A stretch of DNA of 64,000 nt from Neobacillus sp. Marseille-Q6967. Its GTDB lineage: Bacteria; Bacillota; Bacilli; Bacillales; Cytobacillaceae. Of this stretch, positions 17,056 through 25,848 are shown in pieces; the stretch's first letter is position 1; the number at the start of each line of letters is the position of its first letter. The stretch covers positions 434,001 through 498,000 of the forward strand of contig NZ_OX267715.1 in NCBI RefSeq assembly GCF_946151075.1. Direction: 5' to 3'. Made by a program: the position numbers and the translations under genes. Below the pieces are notes generated by a model. It had not been told where the DNA came from. It was given only the letters and a program-made list of their open reading frames with translations, and ran no database searches.

Positions 17056-18327
17056 ATGGATAAGAATAATGCAGCAGCAGTAAAACAGTGGTTAAAGGAC
17101 CATCGGGCGAGATGTGCAAGGTTCCTCCAAGTATTAGTTCAGGAGAATAGTACGAGAGGAAATGAAAGTAGTGCTCAGGCTCTCATTATTGAAAAGTGCC
17201 GGCAGCTTGGCCTGACCCTTGATATTTGGGAAATCGGCAGTGAGGAGCTAAAGGAGCATTGGGCTTATTGTTGTGACCGGCAAACATTTGAAGGCAATCC
17301 CAATGTTGTCGCTGTTTTAAAAGGAACCGGCGGTGGGAAGTCGATGATTTTAAATGGTCATATTGATGTAGTTCCTGTTGGGGATGAGAAAAATTGGAAG
17401 AATGACCCGTTTAGTGGTCAGATTGAGAACGGAAAGCTTTATGGCCGGGGCAGCACCGATATGAAAGGCGGAACGGCTGCTATGTTAATGGCCATGGAGG
17501 CGTTAATTGCTACCGGAACAAGATTGAAAGGCGATGTCATTTTTCAAAGTGTGATAGAAGAAGAAAGCGGCGGTGCAGGTACACTTGCTGCGGTTTTAAG
17601 AGGATATACGGCAGATGGGGCGATTATACCAGAACCAACGAATATGAAAATTTTCCCGAAACAACAAGGTTCTATGTGGTTTAGAATAACGGTTAAAGGC
17701 AGGGCAGCGCATGGAGGGACCCGATATGAGGGAGTCAGCGCCATTGAAAAAGCCCTCCTTGTCATTCAACGACTGCAAAAATTAGAACAGGAGCGAAATG
17801 CCAAAATTGACGATCCACTTTTTGAAAAGATACCGATTCCTATTCCAATTAATATCGGGAAAATCAATAGCGGTCAATGGCCGTCATCGGTACCGGATTT
17901 AGCCATTGTGGAAGGAAGAATGGGAGTTGCTCCAGATGAGGCGATTCTTTCGGCTCAAAAGGAAATGGTGGATTGTTTAACAGAATTAAGTCAGCAAGAT
18001 AAATGGCTTCAAGAACATCCGCTAGAAATCGAGTGGTTTGGGGGAAGATGGCTGCCGGGAAGCTTAAATAATGACCATCCATTAATGAAAACACTTTCTG
18101 ATAGTTTTCAGGAGATAAAAGGGAAAGAACCAGTCATTGAGGCTAGTCCATGGGGAACCGATGGAGGCATTCTTTCCAATGTAGGAAATACGCCTGTTGT
18201 GGTTTTCGGTCCTGGAATAACCGAAACCGCCCATGATGCAAATGAACATATTATCCTCGAAGATTTATTTACAGCGAGTGAAATTATCGCTTTAACGGTA
18301 ATGAAATGGTGTGAAACCGCAGATTAA
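17056..18327 (+). CDS. yodQ: M20-family metallohydrolase / deacylase (YodQ-like)
   Basis: A 423-residue protein of the ArgE/DapE/ACY1 family. The metal site shows as LNGHIDVVPVG (metal His, Asp), YGRGSTDMKGG (bridging Asp), VIEEESGGAG (catalytic and metal Glu) and a C-terminal TAHDANEHI His. The lid dimerisation domain GSMWFRITVKGRAAHGG lies between. In this cluster it is well placed to remove the acetyl group that ablB adds to beta-lysine derivatives; this is inference from the neighbourhood. AAAGGAGTGG precedes ATG 17056, which rules out the upstream in-frame start at 16999. Confidence 0.85.
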   Translation: MDKNNAAAVKQWLKDHRARCARFLQVLVQENSTRGNESSAQALIIEKCRQLGLTLDIWEIGSEELKEHWAYCCDRQTFEGNPNVVAVLKGTGGGKSMILNGHIDVVPVGDEKNWKNDPFSGQIENGKLYGRGSTDMKGGTAAMLMAMEALIATGTRLKGDVIFQSVIEEESGGAGTLAAVLRGYTADGAIIPEPTNMKIFPKQQGSMWFRITVKGRAAHGGTRYEGVSAIEKALLVIQRLQKLEQERNAKIDDPLFEKIPIPIPINIGKINSGQWPSSVPDLAIVEGRMGVAPDEAILSAQKEMVDCLTELSQQDKWLQEHPLEIEWFGGRWLPGSLNNDHPLMKTLSDSFQEIKGKEPVIEASPWGTDGGILSNVGNTPVVVFGPGITETAHDANEHIILEDLFTASEIIALTVMKWCETAD

Positions 18328-18380
18328 GAAATGGAAAAATAGATGATAATAACTTGTTTCATAGATTGGGGGAAGAAATT

Positions 18381-19802
18381 TTGAAAAAAACATTGTGGAT
18401 CGGTGGAGAGCTTCGCGAAACAGCGTCATATTCTGAATTAAAAAACCCATTTAACCTAGAGTTCCTTGCTGATATTGCGATAGCCGATCATCAAGATGTG
18501 CTTTCTGCAGTTGAGTCTGCACAAAAAGCAGTAACGGAGATGGCGGAAATGCCGGCCTTCCAACGGTCCGAAATTCTTGAAAAAGTTGCTGGTTTTCTAA
18601 AAGAAGATCGGGAAGAATGCGCCAGAATCATTGCAAAGGAAGCGGCAAAGCCGTTAAAAGCAGCTCTTGCTGAGGTAGATCGTACAATCATGACGTATAC
18701 ATTTGCTGGTCATGAAGCAAGAAGAATACATGGGGAAACCGTGCCGATGGATGCTGCTCCCGGGGGACAGGGCCGGCTTGCTTTTACTGTAAGGGAACCA
18801 TTGGGAGTAATTGCTGCCATTACACCTTTTAACTTCCCTATGAATCTAGTAGCACATAAAGTAGGTCCAGCAATAGCTGCGGGAAATACGGTTGTCCTTA
18901 AGCCTGCGAGCCAAACACCATTATCGGCTTATAAAATTGCCGAATACTTCCACAAAGCTGGGTTACCTGCTGGTGCTTTAAATGTGGTTACCGGAAGCGG
19001 AAGTAAAATAGGCGACATTCTTATGAAAGACGAAAGAATCAAAATGATTACTTTCACAGGAAGTCCAGAGGTAGGTAAGTATATACGAGAAAATTCCGGT
19101 TTAAAGCGGGTAACGTTAGAATTGGGCTCTAATTCAGCACTTATTATAGATGACCATGTCTCGTTAACAGAAATAATGCCGAGGATCGTTTCCGGTGCCT
19201 TTGCCTACCAAGGCCAAGTATGTATCTCGATACAAAGGATTTTTGTCCACGAGAATTTGTTTGAAACCTTTGTCGAGCAATTTATCTCTGAAACACAAAA
19301 GCTAAAAGCCGGAGATCCTTTAAATGAAGATACGGATATTTCGGCAATGATTACAAGAGGAGATGTGCAGCGGACAAAACAATGGGTAGATGAAGCAGTT
19401 CGCAACGGATCTGGCTTAATGCTGGGGGGAAATTATGAGGAAGGAATTTTCGCGCCGACCGTTTTAGTAGATGTCCCTTTATCTGAAAAAGTATCATGTG
19501 AAGAAGTGTTTGCACCTGTAGTCCATATTAATCGATTCCGTACTATGAAAGAGGCCATTGAATTGGTGAATGACTCGAAATATGGGCTCCAGGCTGGAAT
19601 TTTCACAAATGATATTCATAAAGCACTAGAGGCTGCCAAAAAGCTCCATGTCGGTGGTGTCATGATTAATGAAATCCCAACCTTCAGAGTCGACCAAATG
19701 CCTTACGGCGGTGTTAAAATGAGCGGAATGGGCCGTGAAGGAATTAAATATGCAGTAGAAGAAATGACAGAATTAAAATTAATCAGCTTTAAAATGGATT
19801 AA
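18381..19802 (+). CDS. NAD(P)-dependent aldehyde dehydrogenase
   Basis: A 473-residue aldehyde dehydrogenase. Visible are the Asn motif ITPFNFPMN, cofactor-site VVLKPASQTPLSAY, the TFTGSPEVGKYI helix, the general-base Glu in VTLELGSNSA and the nucleophile in YQGQVCISIQR. GGGGGAAG at 18368-18375 places the start at TTG 18381. It oxidises an aldehyde to the acid; the sequence suggests the succinate-semialdehyde/lactaldehyde branch but not a substrate. It lies inside the beta-lysine cluster, in a place where the B. subtilis order goes straight from yodQ to yodP, so it may be an added step. Confidence 0.85.
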   Translation: MKKTLWIGGELRETASYSELKNPFNLEFLADIAIADHQDVLSAVESAQKAVTEMAEMPAFQRSEILEKVAGFLKEDREECARIIAKEAAKPLKAALAEVDRTIMTYTFAGHEARRIHGETVPMDAAPGGQGRLAFTVREPLGVIAAITPFNFPMNLVAHKVGPAIAAGNTVVLKPASQTPLSAYKIAEYFHKAGLPAGALNVVTGSGSKIGDILMKDERIKMITFTGSPEVGKYIRENSGLKRVTLELGSNSALIIDDHVSLTEIMPRIVSGAFAYQGQVCISIQRIFVHENLFETFVEQFISETQKLKAGDPLNEDTDISAMITRGDVQRTKQWVDEAVRNGSGLMLGGNYEEGIFAPTVLVDVPLSEKVSCEEVFAPVVHINRFRTMKEAIELVNDSKYGLQAGIFTNDIHKALEAAKKLHVGGVMINEIPTFRVDQMPYGGVKMSGMGREGIKYAVEEMTELKLISFKMD

Positions 19803-19806
19803 AGAA

Positions 19807-19841
19807 AATGTCTGGCTGGCTGCTTCCAGTCAGGCATTTTC
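19807..19841 (+). terminator. Terminator-like hairpin before ablB
   Basis: AATGtCTGgCTGG pairs with CCAGtCAGgCATT around a 6-base loop, followed by TTCT. It may partly separate the aldehyde dehydrogenase gene from ablB. Confidence 0.65.
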
Positions 19842-19866
19842 TACTTATAAGTGAGGAGTGAAAAAT

Positions 19867-20721
19867 GTGAATCAAACTGCCTCAACAATGATCATTCAGG
19901 AGAAAAACTATTTTCTTGAGGTTTATTTAGATCCGTTTAATAAAAGAATTCGGATTGATGATTACCGCGGGAATATTCATTTATTATTAGCAAAAGCAGA
20001 GGAGTTAGCACGGTTTCACCACGCTGAAAAATTAATTTTTAAGGCACGTGCTGAGGACCTCTGTTCTTTTTTCGAAATGGGACTACAGTCTGAAGCGATT
20101 GTAGATCGTTATTTTCTTGGTTCAGATGCATATTTTTTTTCCAAATTTTATACACCTGAAAGAAAACAGAACGGCCATTGGATTACGGAAGATGGTATCA
20201 TTCACAGTATTTATCAATTGGATACAAAGGTGGATAAGGCAGACCCTCCACAGGAATACGAACTGAAGAAGGCAGATGAACATTGTGCCAACGAACTGTC
20301 CCAATTATACAGCCAAGTGTTTGAAATTTATCCTACTCCTTTACATGACCCGGAATATGTGAAAAAGACGATGGCAGACGGGACGATTTATTATGTCTTT
20401 TATCATCAAGGGAAAATTGTCAGCGCGGCCTCAGCGGAGGTAAACCAGTTGTATAAAAATGCTGAATTAACCGATTGTGCAACATTGAAAGAGCACCGGA
20501 AATATGGACTCATGAAAATCATACTTCAGGAATTAGAACGGGAGTTAACGAACCAAGGGATTTATTGTGCTTACTCTATTGCAAGGAGTCTGTCTTTCGG
20601 AATGAATGCAGTATTATTTCAGCTTGGGTATAAGTACCGCGGCCGATTTATGAATAACTGTTATATTTATGACAAGTTAGAAAATATGAATATGTGGGTG
20701 AAAAATCTGGCAGACTGCTAA
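19867..20721 (+). CDS. ablB: Beta-lysine N-acetyltransferase AblB (YodP-like)
   Basis: A 284-residue GNAT-family protein. The N-terminal half (about 1-140) is the AblB-specific part; the C-terminal GNAT domain includes HCANELSQLYSQVFEIYPTPLHDPEYVKKTM, then YYVFYHQGKIVSAASAEV and the acetyl-CoA loop TLKEHRKYGLMKII. AblB acetylates the epsilon-amino group of L-beta-lysine made by lysine 2,3-aminomutase, a reaction known from the archaeal osmolyte Nε-acetyl-β-lysine. GAGGAG at 19853-19858 overlaps the upstream GTG (19858), so GTG 19867 is the better start. Here it could feed either osmolyte storage or catabolism. Confidence 0.88.
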   Translation: MNQTASTMIIQEKNYFLEVYLDPFNKRIRIDDYRGNIHLLLAKAEELARFHHAEKLIFKARAEDLCSFFEMGLQSEAIVDRYFLGSDAYFFSKFYTPERKQNGHWITEDGIIHSIYQLDTKVDKADPPQEYELKKADEHCANELSQLYSQVFEIYPTPLHDPEYVKKTMADGTIYYVFYHQGKIVSAASAEVNQLYKNAELTDCATLKEHRKYGLMKIILQELERELTNQGIYCAYSIARSLSFGMNAVLFQLGYKYRGRFMNNCYIYDKLENMNMWVKNLADC

Positions 20722-20789
20722 TATTCTGGCTCTAGACTGACAATTTTTCGGCACCTAAACATATAGTTTCGTATGGGGAAGGTGAAAAA

Positions 20790-22175
20790 ATGAGCCAATT
20801 AAACGCACTTACACAAGAGGTTCTTTCCGCGATATTGAAAACGATTGACGAAGGCATCCATGTTGTAAACACCGAAGGAAAGACGATTTTTTATAATGAG
20901 GTCGCCGCTAGACATGATGGGATGGAAATTAAAGAAGTATTAGGTAAACACCTCTTCGACGCTTTTCCATCCTTAACGGAGGAATCTAGTACGCTGCTCC
21001 GGGTAATCCGAACTGCAAAGCCCATTTATAATCAGGCACAGGAATATGTGAACCTCCATGGTACAAGGATTGACACGATTAATACGACCCTTCCAATCTT
21101 TTTAGGAAAAGAAATTGTGGGTGCAGTCGAAATCGCTAAAGATTATTCCCGTATGAAACTGCTTTCAGAGAGATTGTTAGATTTGCAAAAGGGATTCCAT
21201 AAAAGTGGTAAGAAAAAGAACCTTAAAAATGTTAAATATACGCTAAATGATTTAAAAACAATAAATCAGGGGTTTATGAATATAAAAAAGGAGGCAGTAA
21301 AACTCGCAAAATCGGATTCTCCGATTCTTGTTTATGGTGAAAGCGGTACAGGAAAAGAACTGCTGGTGCAGGGGATTCATCATGAGTCTCGAAGGGCAGA
21401 TGGTCCATTTATTGCCCAAAACTGTGCTGCTATACCTGAAACGCTGCTTGAGAGTATTTTGTTTGGAACTTCAAAAGGAAGTTATACCGGTGCAGTAGAA
21501 AGAAAGGGACTGTTTGAATTGGCAGATACAGGAACACTCTTTCTAGATGAACTGCACGCGATGCCCATCGAGCTACAAGCAAAGTTATTACGTGTGTTAG
21601 AAGAGGGCTTAATTAGAAGAGTGGGCAGTTCTCAAAATAATCCAGTGGACGTCCGTGTAATTGCAGCCATGAATGTTCATCCCAGCGTTGCTTTAGAACA
21701 GCAAAAACTCCGTTCCGATCTTTATTACCGGCTTAATGTATTTACTTTTTCGCTAACCCCACTAAGAGAGCGGAAGGAAGATATATTATATTTAACCGAT
21801 CATTTTATAAAATGGTTTAATAAAAAACTGCAGAAGAACATTAAGGGACTGAGTCAGGAGCTTGAGTTATTTTTCCTGAACTACAACTGGCCAGGCAATG
21901 TCCGAGAACTTAAACATGCGATTGAATATATGATGAATATTGGTGAAGGAGAGTACCTTCAACTGAGCGACTTGCCCATTATGATGAGGCACCAGGTTTC
22001 AATAATAGACCATAACGAAACCAGTCTATCGCTTCGTAAAAATGTAGAGGATATGGAGAAACGTCTAATTGAACGCGCATTGCAAATAACGGATGGCAAT
22101 ATTAATCAAGCAGCAAAAATCTTAGAGATTCCAAGACAAACATTGCAATACAAAATGAAGAAGTTGATACATTAG
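20790..22175 (+). CDS. Sigma-54-dependent transcriptional activator (PAS-AAA+-Fis HTH)
   Basis: A 461-residue bacterial enhancer-binding protein. It has an N-terminal PAS sensor (about 10-120), an AAA+ domain with Walker A GESGTGKE (183-190) and the sigma-54 contact loop GSYTGA (about 230-235; most members have GAFTGA), Walker B-like TLFLDELHAM, and a C-terminal Fis-type helix-turn-helix (GNINQAAKILEIPRQTLQYKMKK). It should activate RNA polymerase carrying SigL/sigma-54. A strong -24/-12 promoter stands 80 bases after its stop, in front of ablA, so ablA is the likely target. GGGAAGGTG precedes the ATG. The signal sensed is unknown. Confidence 0.9.
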   Translation: MSQLNALTQEVLSAILKTIDEGIHVVNTEGKTIFYNEVAARHDGMEIKEVLGKHLFDAFPSLTEESSTLLRVIRTAKPIYNQAQEYVNLHGTRIDTINTTLPIFLGKEIVGAVEIAKDYSRMKLLSERLLDLQKGFHKSGKKKNLKNVKYTLNDLKTINQGFMNIKKEAVKLAKSDSPILVYGESGTGKELLVQGIHHESRRADGPFIAQNCAAIPETLLESILFGTSKGSYTGAVERKGLFELADTGTLFLDELHAMPIELQAKLLRVLEEGLIRRVGSSQNNPVDVRVIAAMNVHPSVALEQQKLRSDLYYRLNVFTFSLTPLRERKEDILYLTDHFIKWFNKKLQKNIKGLSQELELFFLNYNWPGNVRELKHAIEYMMNIGEGEYLQLSDLPIMMRHQVSIIDHNETSLSLRKNVEDMEKRLIERALQITDGNINQAAKILEIPRQTLQYKMKKLIH

Positions 22176-22200
22176 AACGCCAAAATTTCGGCGTTCTTTT
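22175..22200 (+). terminator. Terminator after the sigma-54 activator gene
   Basis: GAACGCC and GGCGTTC pair around an 8-base loop, followed by TTTTC. It isolates ablA transcription from the upstream gene. Confidence 0.85.
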
Positions 22201-22255
22201 CATGAATCAATCTTTTATTATGGCTCCCTAAAACGTTTCCCTGACTGGTGTTGCG

Positions 22256-22273
22256 TTGGCATGATTCTTGCAT
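22256..22273 (+). promoter_or_regulatory. Sigma-54 (-24/-12) promoter of ablA
   Basis: TTGGCATGATTCTTGCAT has the invariant GG at -24 and GC at -12 with the required 10-bp gap, near the consensus TGGCAC-N5-TTGCA. It lies 37 bases upstream of the ablA start and directly after the gene for a sigma-54 activator. Confidence 0.88.
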
Positions 22274-22309
22274 ATTAAAATAGTAAAGCCGGTTAGGGAG
22301 GAATTTAAG

Positions 22310-23743
22310 ATGAAACATTCATTATATAAGCCTAGAAGGCACTGGAAGGATATAGAGCTTTGGAAGGATGTCACAGAAGAGCAATGGAACGATTGGCTTT
22401 GGCAGTTAACCAATACCATTCGGACAGTAGAGGATTTAAAAAAGGTTATCAATCTGACGCCGGATGAAGAAGAAGGGGTGCGGATTTCAACCAAGACGAT
22501 ACCACTTAATATTACTCCTTATTATGCTTCACTCATGAACCCTGACGACCCAAGATGTCCGATTCGGATGCAGTCTGTTCCAGTTTCAAAAGAAATTTAT
22601 AAAACCAAATATGATTTAGAGGACCCTCTCTATGAGGATGAGGACTCTCCTGTAGCAGGTTTAACCCACCGTTATCCTGACCGTGTACTTTTTCTTGTAA
22701 CCAATCAATGCTCCATGTATTGCCGTTACTGCACACGAAGAAGATTCTCTGGCCAGATTGGTATGGGCGTACCTAAAAAGCAGCTTGATGCAGCGATAAA
22801 CTATATCCGTGAGACACCCGAAGTACGGGATGTGCTGATTTCCGGTGGTGACGGATTATTAATTAATGACAATATTTTAGAATATATTTTAAAAAACCTT
22901 CGTGAAATTGATCATGTTGAAATCATTCGGATTGGAACAAGGGCTCCTGTTGTGTTTCCGCAGCGGATTACTGAGAACCTTTGTAATATTCTAAAGAAAT
23001 ATCATCCTATCTGGCTGAATACCCATTTTAATACTTCAATCGAAATTACCGAGGATTCGAAAAAGGCCTGTGAAATGCTTGCCAATTCCGGGGTGCCTGT
23101 GGGTAATCAATCGGTTATTCTTGCCGGGATTAATGACAGTGTCCCAATTATGAAAAAGCTGATGCATGACCTCGTGAAAATCCGCGTCCGTCCTTATTAT
23201 ATTTACCAGTGTGACCTTTCGGAAGGAATCGGCCATTTCCGTGCCCCTGTTTCCAAAGGCTTGGAGATTATCGAGGGTCTTAGAGGGCACACTTCGGGCT
23301 ATGCCGTACCTACATTTGTGGTGGATGCTCCCGGAGGAGGCGGTAAAATCGCCTTGCAGCCAAATTATTTAATTTCACAGAGTGCGGAAAAGGTCATACT
23401 GCGAAATTTTGAGGGTGTAATTACCTCATATCCAGAGCCGGAAAATTATAAACCTGGTACGGCCGAAGACTATTTCAAAGAGGTTTACCCGGAAATGGAA
23501 GAAAAGCGGTCGCTTGCAGGAATTTCAGGTATTATGAATGACCAACACTTTAATCTTGTTCCTGAGGGCTTAACAAGATTAAATCGGAGGAAGGAGTATC
23601 ATCAGGATCCAACACATACTTCACTTAAGGATAAACGGAGTAAACGGGATGAATTAAAGGAAAAGAAGTTCCAGGCATTGTTGAACAAGTCCTCGAAAAC
23701 AGCCAAAGTAGAAAATAATACGGAGTCGAATGAGCAGGGGTGA
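22310..23743 (+). CDS. ablA: L-lysine 2,3-aminomutase (AblA/KamA)
   Basis: A 477-residue radical-SAM, PLP-dependent enzyme that converts L-lysine to L-beta-lysine. The [4Fe-4S] motif is C134-x3-C138-x2-C141 in NQCSMYCRYCTRRR, the radical-SAM glycine motif is VLISGGDGLL and the PLP Lys is in DAPGGGGKI (Lys346). Length and C-terminal extension match KamA of Bacillus and Clostridium. AGGGAGGA precedes ATG 22310; the longer frame starting at 22268 would begin inside the promoter and is rejected. It overlaps yokU by one base and is under its own sigma-54 promoter. Confidence 0.95.
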   Translation: MKHSLYKPRRHWKDIELWKDVTEEQWNDWLWQLTNTIRTVEDLKKVINLTPDEEEGVRISTKTIPLNITPYYASLMNPDDPRCPIRMQSVPVSKEIYKTKYDLEDPLYEDEDSPVAGLTHRYPDRVLFLVTNQCSMYCRYCTRRRFSGQIGMGVPKKQLDAAINYIRETPEVRDVLISGGDGLLINDNILEYILKNLREIDHVEIIRIGTRAPVVFPQRITENLCNILKKYHPIWLNTHFNTSIEITEDSKKACEMLANSGVPVGNQSVILAGINDSVPIMKKLMHDLVKIRVRPYYIYQCDLSEGIGHFRAPVSKGLEIIEGLRGHTSGYAVPTFVVDAPGGGGKIALQPNYLISQSAEKVILRNFEGVITSYPEPENYKPGTAEDYFKEVYPEMEEKRSLAGISGIMNDQHFNLVPEGLTRLNRRKEYHQDPTHTSLKDKRSKRDELKEKKFQALLNKSSKTAKVENNTESNEQG

Positions 23744-24027
23744 TGAAAATGGACCATGTGTGTGATTGGTGTGGCAGCCGGGCGAAAAAAGGAGAAAACA
23801 TTGTCTATTGGGAGCTCCCAGATGGCACAAGAGCGATCGAAATTACCGAAACTCCCGCAGTCATTTGCAGTGATTGCGATATGATATACCAGACTGAAGA
23901 GATTACAAAAGAAATCGAAGATCAGCTGTTTTTAATTGATACAAAAAAAATCGGTAAAACAATTAGTTATCAAGAGTTAATGGCACTGCCAAGACTCCTA
24001 AAAAGAAATTACTTCGATTTTTCATAA
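23743..24027 (+). CDS. yokU: YokU-family putative zinc-finger protein
   Basis: A 94-residue protein with two CxxC-type knuckles: CDWCG near the N-terminus (residues about 6-10) and ICSDCDMIY (about residues 45-53), likely holding one zinc. It matches the YokU family found next to kamA in Bacillus. Its role is not known; the tight coupling (the start ATG shares a base with the ablA stop TGA) suggests service to the aminomutase or its operon. A bidirectional terminator follows. Confidence 0.8.
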   Translation: MKMDHVCDWCGSRAKKGENIVYWELPDGTRAIEITETPAVICSDCDMIYQTEEITKEIEDQLFLIDTKKIGKTISYQELMALPRLLKRNYFDFS

Positions 24028-24033
24028 TAACAA

Positions 24034-24060
24034 AGAAGCTGACACACTGTCAGCCTCTTA
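24034..24060. terminator. Bidirectional terminator between yokU and the AI-2E permease gene
   Basis: GAAGCTGACA and TGTCAGCcTC pair around CAC, with A-rich and T-rich flanks suited to both strands. Confidence 0.75.
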
Positions 24061-24062
24061 AT

Positions 24063-25166
24063 TTAATCAGTTTGTGCGGTTATGGTTGCGTGTTTTCTTG
24101 CCTTGAGAAACTTAACTAAGTTCAATACGATTGTTTTCATTACGGCATAGAATGGAACGGCGAGCACCATTCCCAGTACCCCTGCCAAATTTCCGGCAGC
24201 AAGTAAAATAATAATAATCGTTGCAGGATGGGTGTCTAAACTTTTTCCAAGTATAAGCGGAGATAACACGTTACCTTCTATTTGCTGGGCAATCAAGATG
24301 ACCACCACAACGAGCAGGGCCTTCGTTGGTGAATCAAATAATGCAATAATGACAGCAGGTGCGCCGCCTAAAATTGGGCCGATATATGGAATGATATTCG
24401 TAAAGGCTACGATAAGAGCCATTACCAAAGCAAAGGGCATGTCGATGATTAGATAACCAATAAAACTTAATGTTCCAACTGCGAGAGCAACGGTAACCTG
24501 CCCTTGGATGTAAGCAGAAAGTGTTTCACCAGTTTCCTTTAATATCGACAGACCTTCTTCTCTATATGCTGTAGGAAGAAATTTTGAAATCGCAAGAGGA
24601 AATCTATGCCCATCCTTAAACATATAAAATAATAAAAAGGGTACAGTAACAAGAATAATGGCAATATTGGTTATGACATTAAGTATGCCTGCAATACTTC
24701 CTGTCACCCTGTCCGGCAGGGTGTTTGCAAAATCAATCAGCTTTTGTTTTCCGGTTTCTAAGATATCATTTTGCTCGGACATAATCCATTTGAATTCAGA
24801 CGATTGGGAGAAGTCATCAAATAGTTCTGCTGCTTTATCTGCATATGCAGGCAATTCATTGGCAAGAGCCGTAAATTGCTTAGACACAGCAGGTACTAAA
24901 TTTCCAATTGCAAGTACAAGAATCCCTATAAAGGCAATATAAATGATGACGATGGCTAAAATTCGAGGAACCTTCCGATTCTGTAAAAAATTAACGACTG
25001 GGTTAAGTAAAAAATATAAAAATCCAGTTATAAGAATTGGAAAAAATATCGTTGAGAAAAAGATTCCAATGGGTTGAAATAAAAAAGAGATTTTTGTTGA
25101 GACAAATATGATGGTAAGGATCAAAAGAATTTGGATAAGCCAGTATTGTAATTTCCTTTTGGACAA
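24063..25166 (-). CDS. AI-2E transporter family (UPF0118) membrane protein
   Basis: A 367-residue permease-like protein with membrane segments in the N-terminal 80 residues, a central soluble segment (about 85-160), and C-terminal helices containing the family motif FTNIIPYIGPILGGAPAVIIAL. Relatives include B. subtilis YueF/YubA and the autoinducer-2 exporter TqsA; Na+(Li+)/H+ antiport has been shown for some members. The longest frame runs to 25391, but AGAGGT before TTG 25166 gives a normal-length protein beginning MSKRKLQYWLIQ. Convergent with yokU. Substrate unknown. Confidence 0.85.
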   Translation of the reverse strand: MSKRKLQYWLIQILLILTIIFVSTKISFLFQPIGIFFSTIFFPILITGFLYFLLNPVVNFLQNRKVPRILAIVIIYIAFIGILVLAIGNLVPAVSKQFTALANELPAYADKAAELFDDFSQSSEFKWIMSEQNDILETGKQKLIDFANTLPDRVTGSIAGILNVITNIAIILVTVPFLLFYMFKDGHRFPLAISKFLPTAYREEGLSILKETGETLSAYIQGQVTVALAVGTLSFIGYLIIDMPFALVMALIVAFTNIIPYIGPILGGAPAVIIALFDSPTKALLVVVVILIAQQIEGNVLSPLILGKSLDTHPATIIIILLAAGNLAGVLGMVLAVPFYAVMKTIVLNLVKFLKARKHATITAQTD

Positions 25167-25339
25167 TTTATGTACCTCTATTTCTAAAATATATTTTAAT
25201 AAAATTATATCAAAAACATGGAATTCAAAACAATTATTACCTATTTGTAATGAAAATATTAAATTCTGGACGAAGAATATGGTTTCCGTTATAGTAACAC
25301 TAAATAAAATCTTCAATTGTATAAAAGAAAGGTATACCA

Positions 25340-25564
25340 ATGAGCAAATCTTTTTATCACTTTTTAATGAAATATCGCCATCCTGTGCCAAAGGATAAAA
25401 TCAGCCTATTTGCCAATCATGCCTATATTGATCACGACTTTCCGAAAACCTCAAAGGATTACCATGAAATAAGTTCTTATCTGGAATTCAATGGTCAGTA
25501 TTTGGATTCAATGTCTACATTCGATGAAGCATGGGAGCTTTATAAGCTGTCGGAACGACGTTAA
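25340..25564 (+). CDS. yozE: YozE-family small protein
   Basis: A 74-residue protein beginning SKSFYHFLMKYRHP and ending in FDEAWELYKLSERR, matching the YozE SAM-like helical family of Firmicutes. In B. subtilis yozE belongs to the yozD-yodN-yozE-yokU-kamA neighbourhood, which is also the order here. Function unknown. An AAAGG site lies before the ATG and a terminator follows. Confidence 0.88.
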   Translation: MSKSFYHFLMKYRHPVPKDKISLFANHAYIDHDFPKTSKDYHEISSYLEFNGQYLDSMSTFDEAWELYKLSERR

Positions 25565-25577
25565 TGTAAAATGGCTC

Positions 25578-25608
25578 AAATCGTCTCTTGAAAAAGAGGC
25601 GATTTTTC
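25578..25608 (+). terminator. Terminator after yozE
   Basis: AAATCGtCTCTT pairs with AAGAGgCGATTT around a 3-base loop, followed by a T-run. Confidence 0.85.
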
Positions 25609-25693
25609 TTTTTATATGACTCCCCGATAAACAAATCGGTGCATATACTATGGTAATTAAAATTCACGGCTCATCATTGAGAGGATGGAGGAT

Positions 25694-25807
25694 ATGAAAA
25701 GAAGAAAAATACCGAAATATAAAGTCGGTGATACGGTCGTGATTACTATGTATGGGACAGTAGGAAAGATTACGGATGTTAAATTTCTATTTTTATTCGA
25801 TGGGTAA
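25694..25807 (+). pseudogene. yodN: 5' fragment of a yodN-like gene, interrupted by the integrated element
   Basis: GGATGGAGG precedes an ATG at 25694. The first 29 codons (MKRRKIPKYKVGDTVVITMY... through TDVK) are normal chromosomal sequence; after base 25782 the frame continues 8 codons into the element and stops at 25805-25807. The missing remainder begins at 62426, in the same frame: GAT GTT AAA here and GAT GTT AAG there. Joining gives one frame of about 240 codons. Position after yozE agrees with B. subtilis yodN. The name is by synteny and remembered similarity. Confidence 0.8.
25775..25782. other. attL core
   Basis: GATGTTAA, identical to 62426-62433. Flanks are ATTACG before and ATTTC after. 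Large serine recombinases cross over at a 2-bp centre inside a short shared core, so this length is expected. Confidence 0.75.
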
Positions 25808-25848
25808 TTATGTTATGATTTTTATACATAACATAGGAGTGAATTATA

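Noticed and set aside
25167-25391. N-terminal extension of the AI-2E-family protein
   Set aside because: The extra 75 residues lack family similarity, and a ribosome site lies directly before TTG 25166, giving the normal family length.
25775-25782. tRNA attachment site
   Set aside because: No tRNA fold or CCA-end is seen at either junction; the target is a protein-coding gene.
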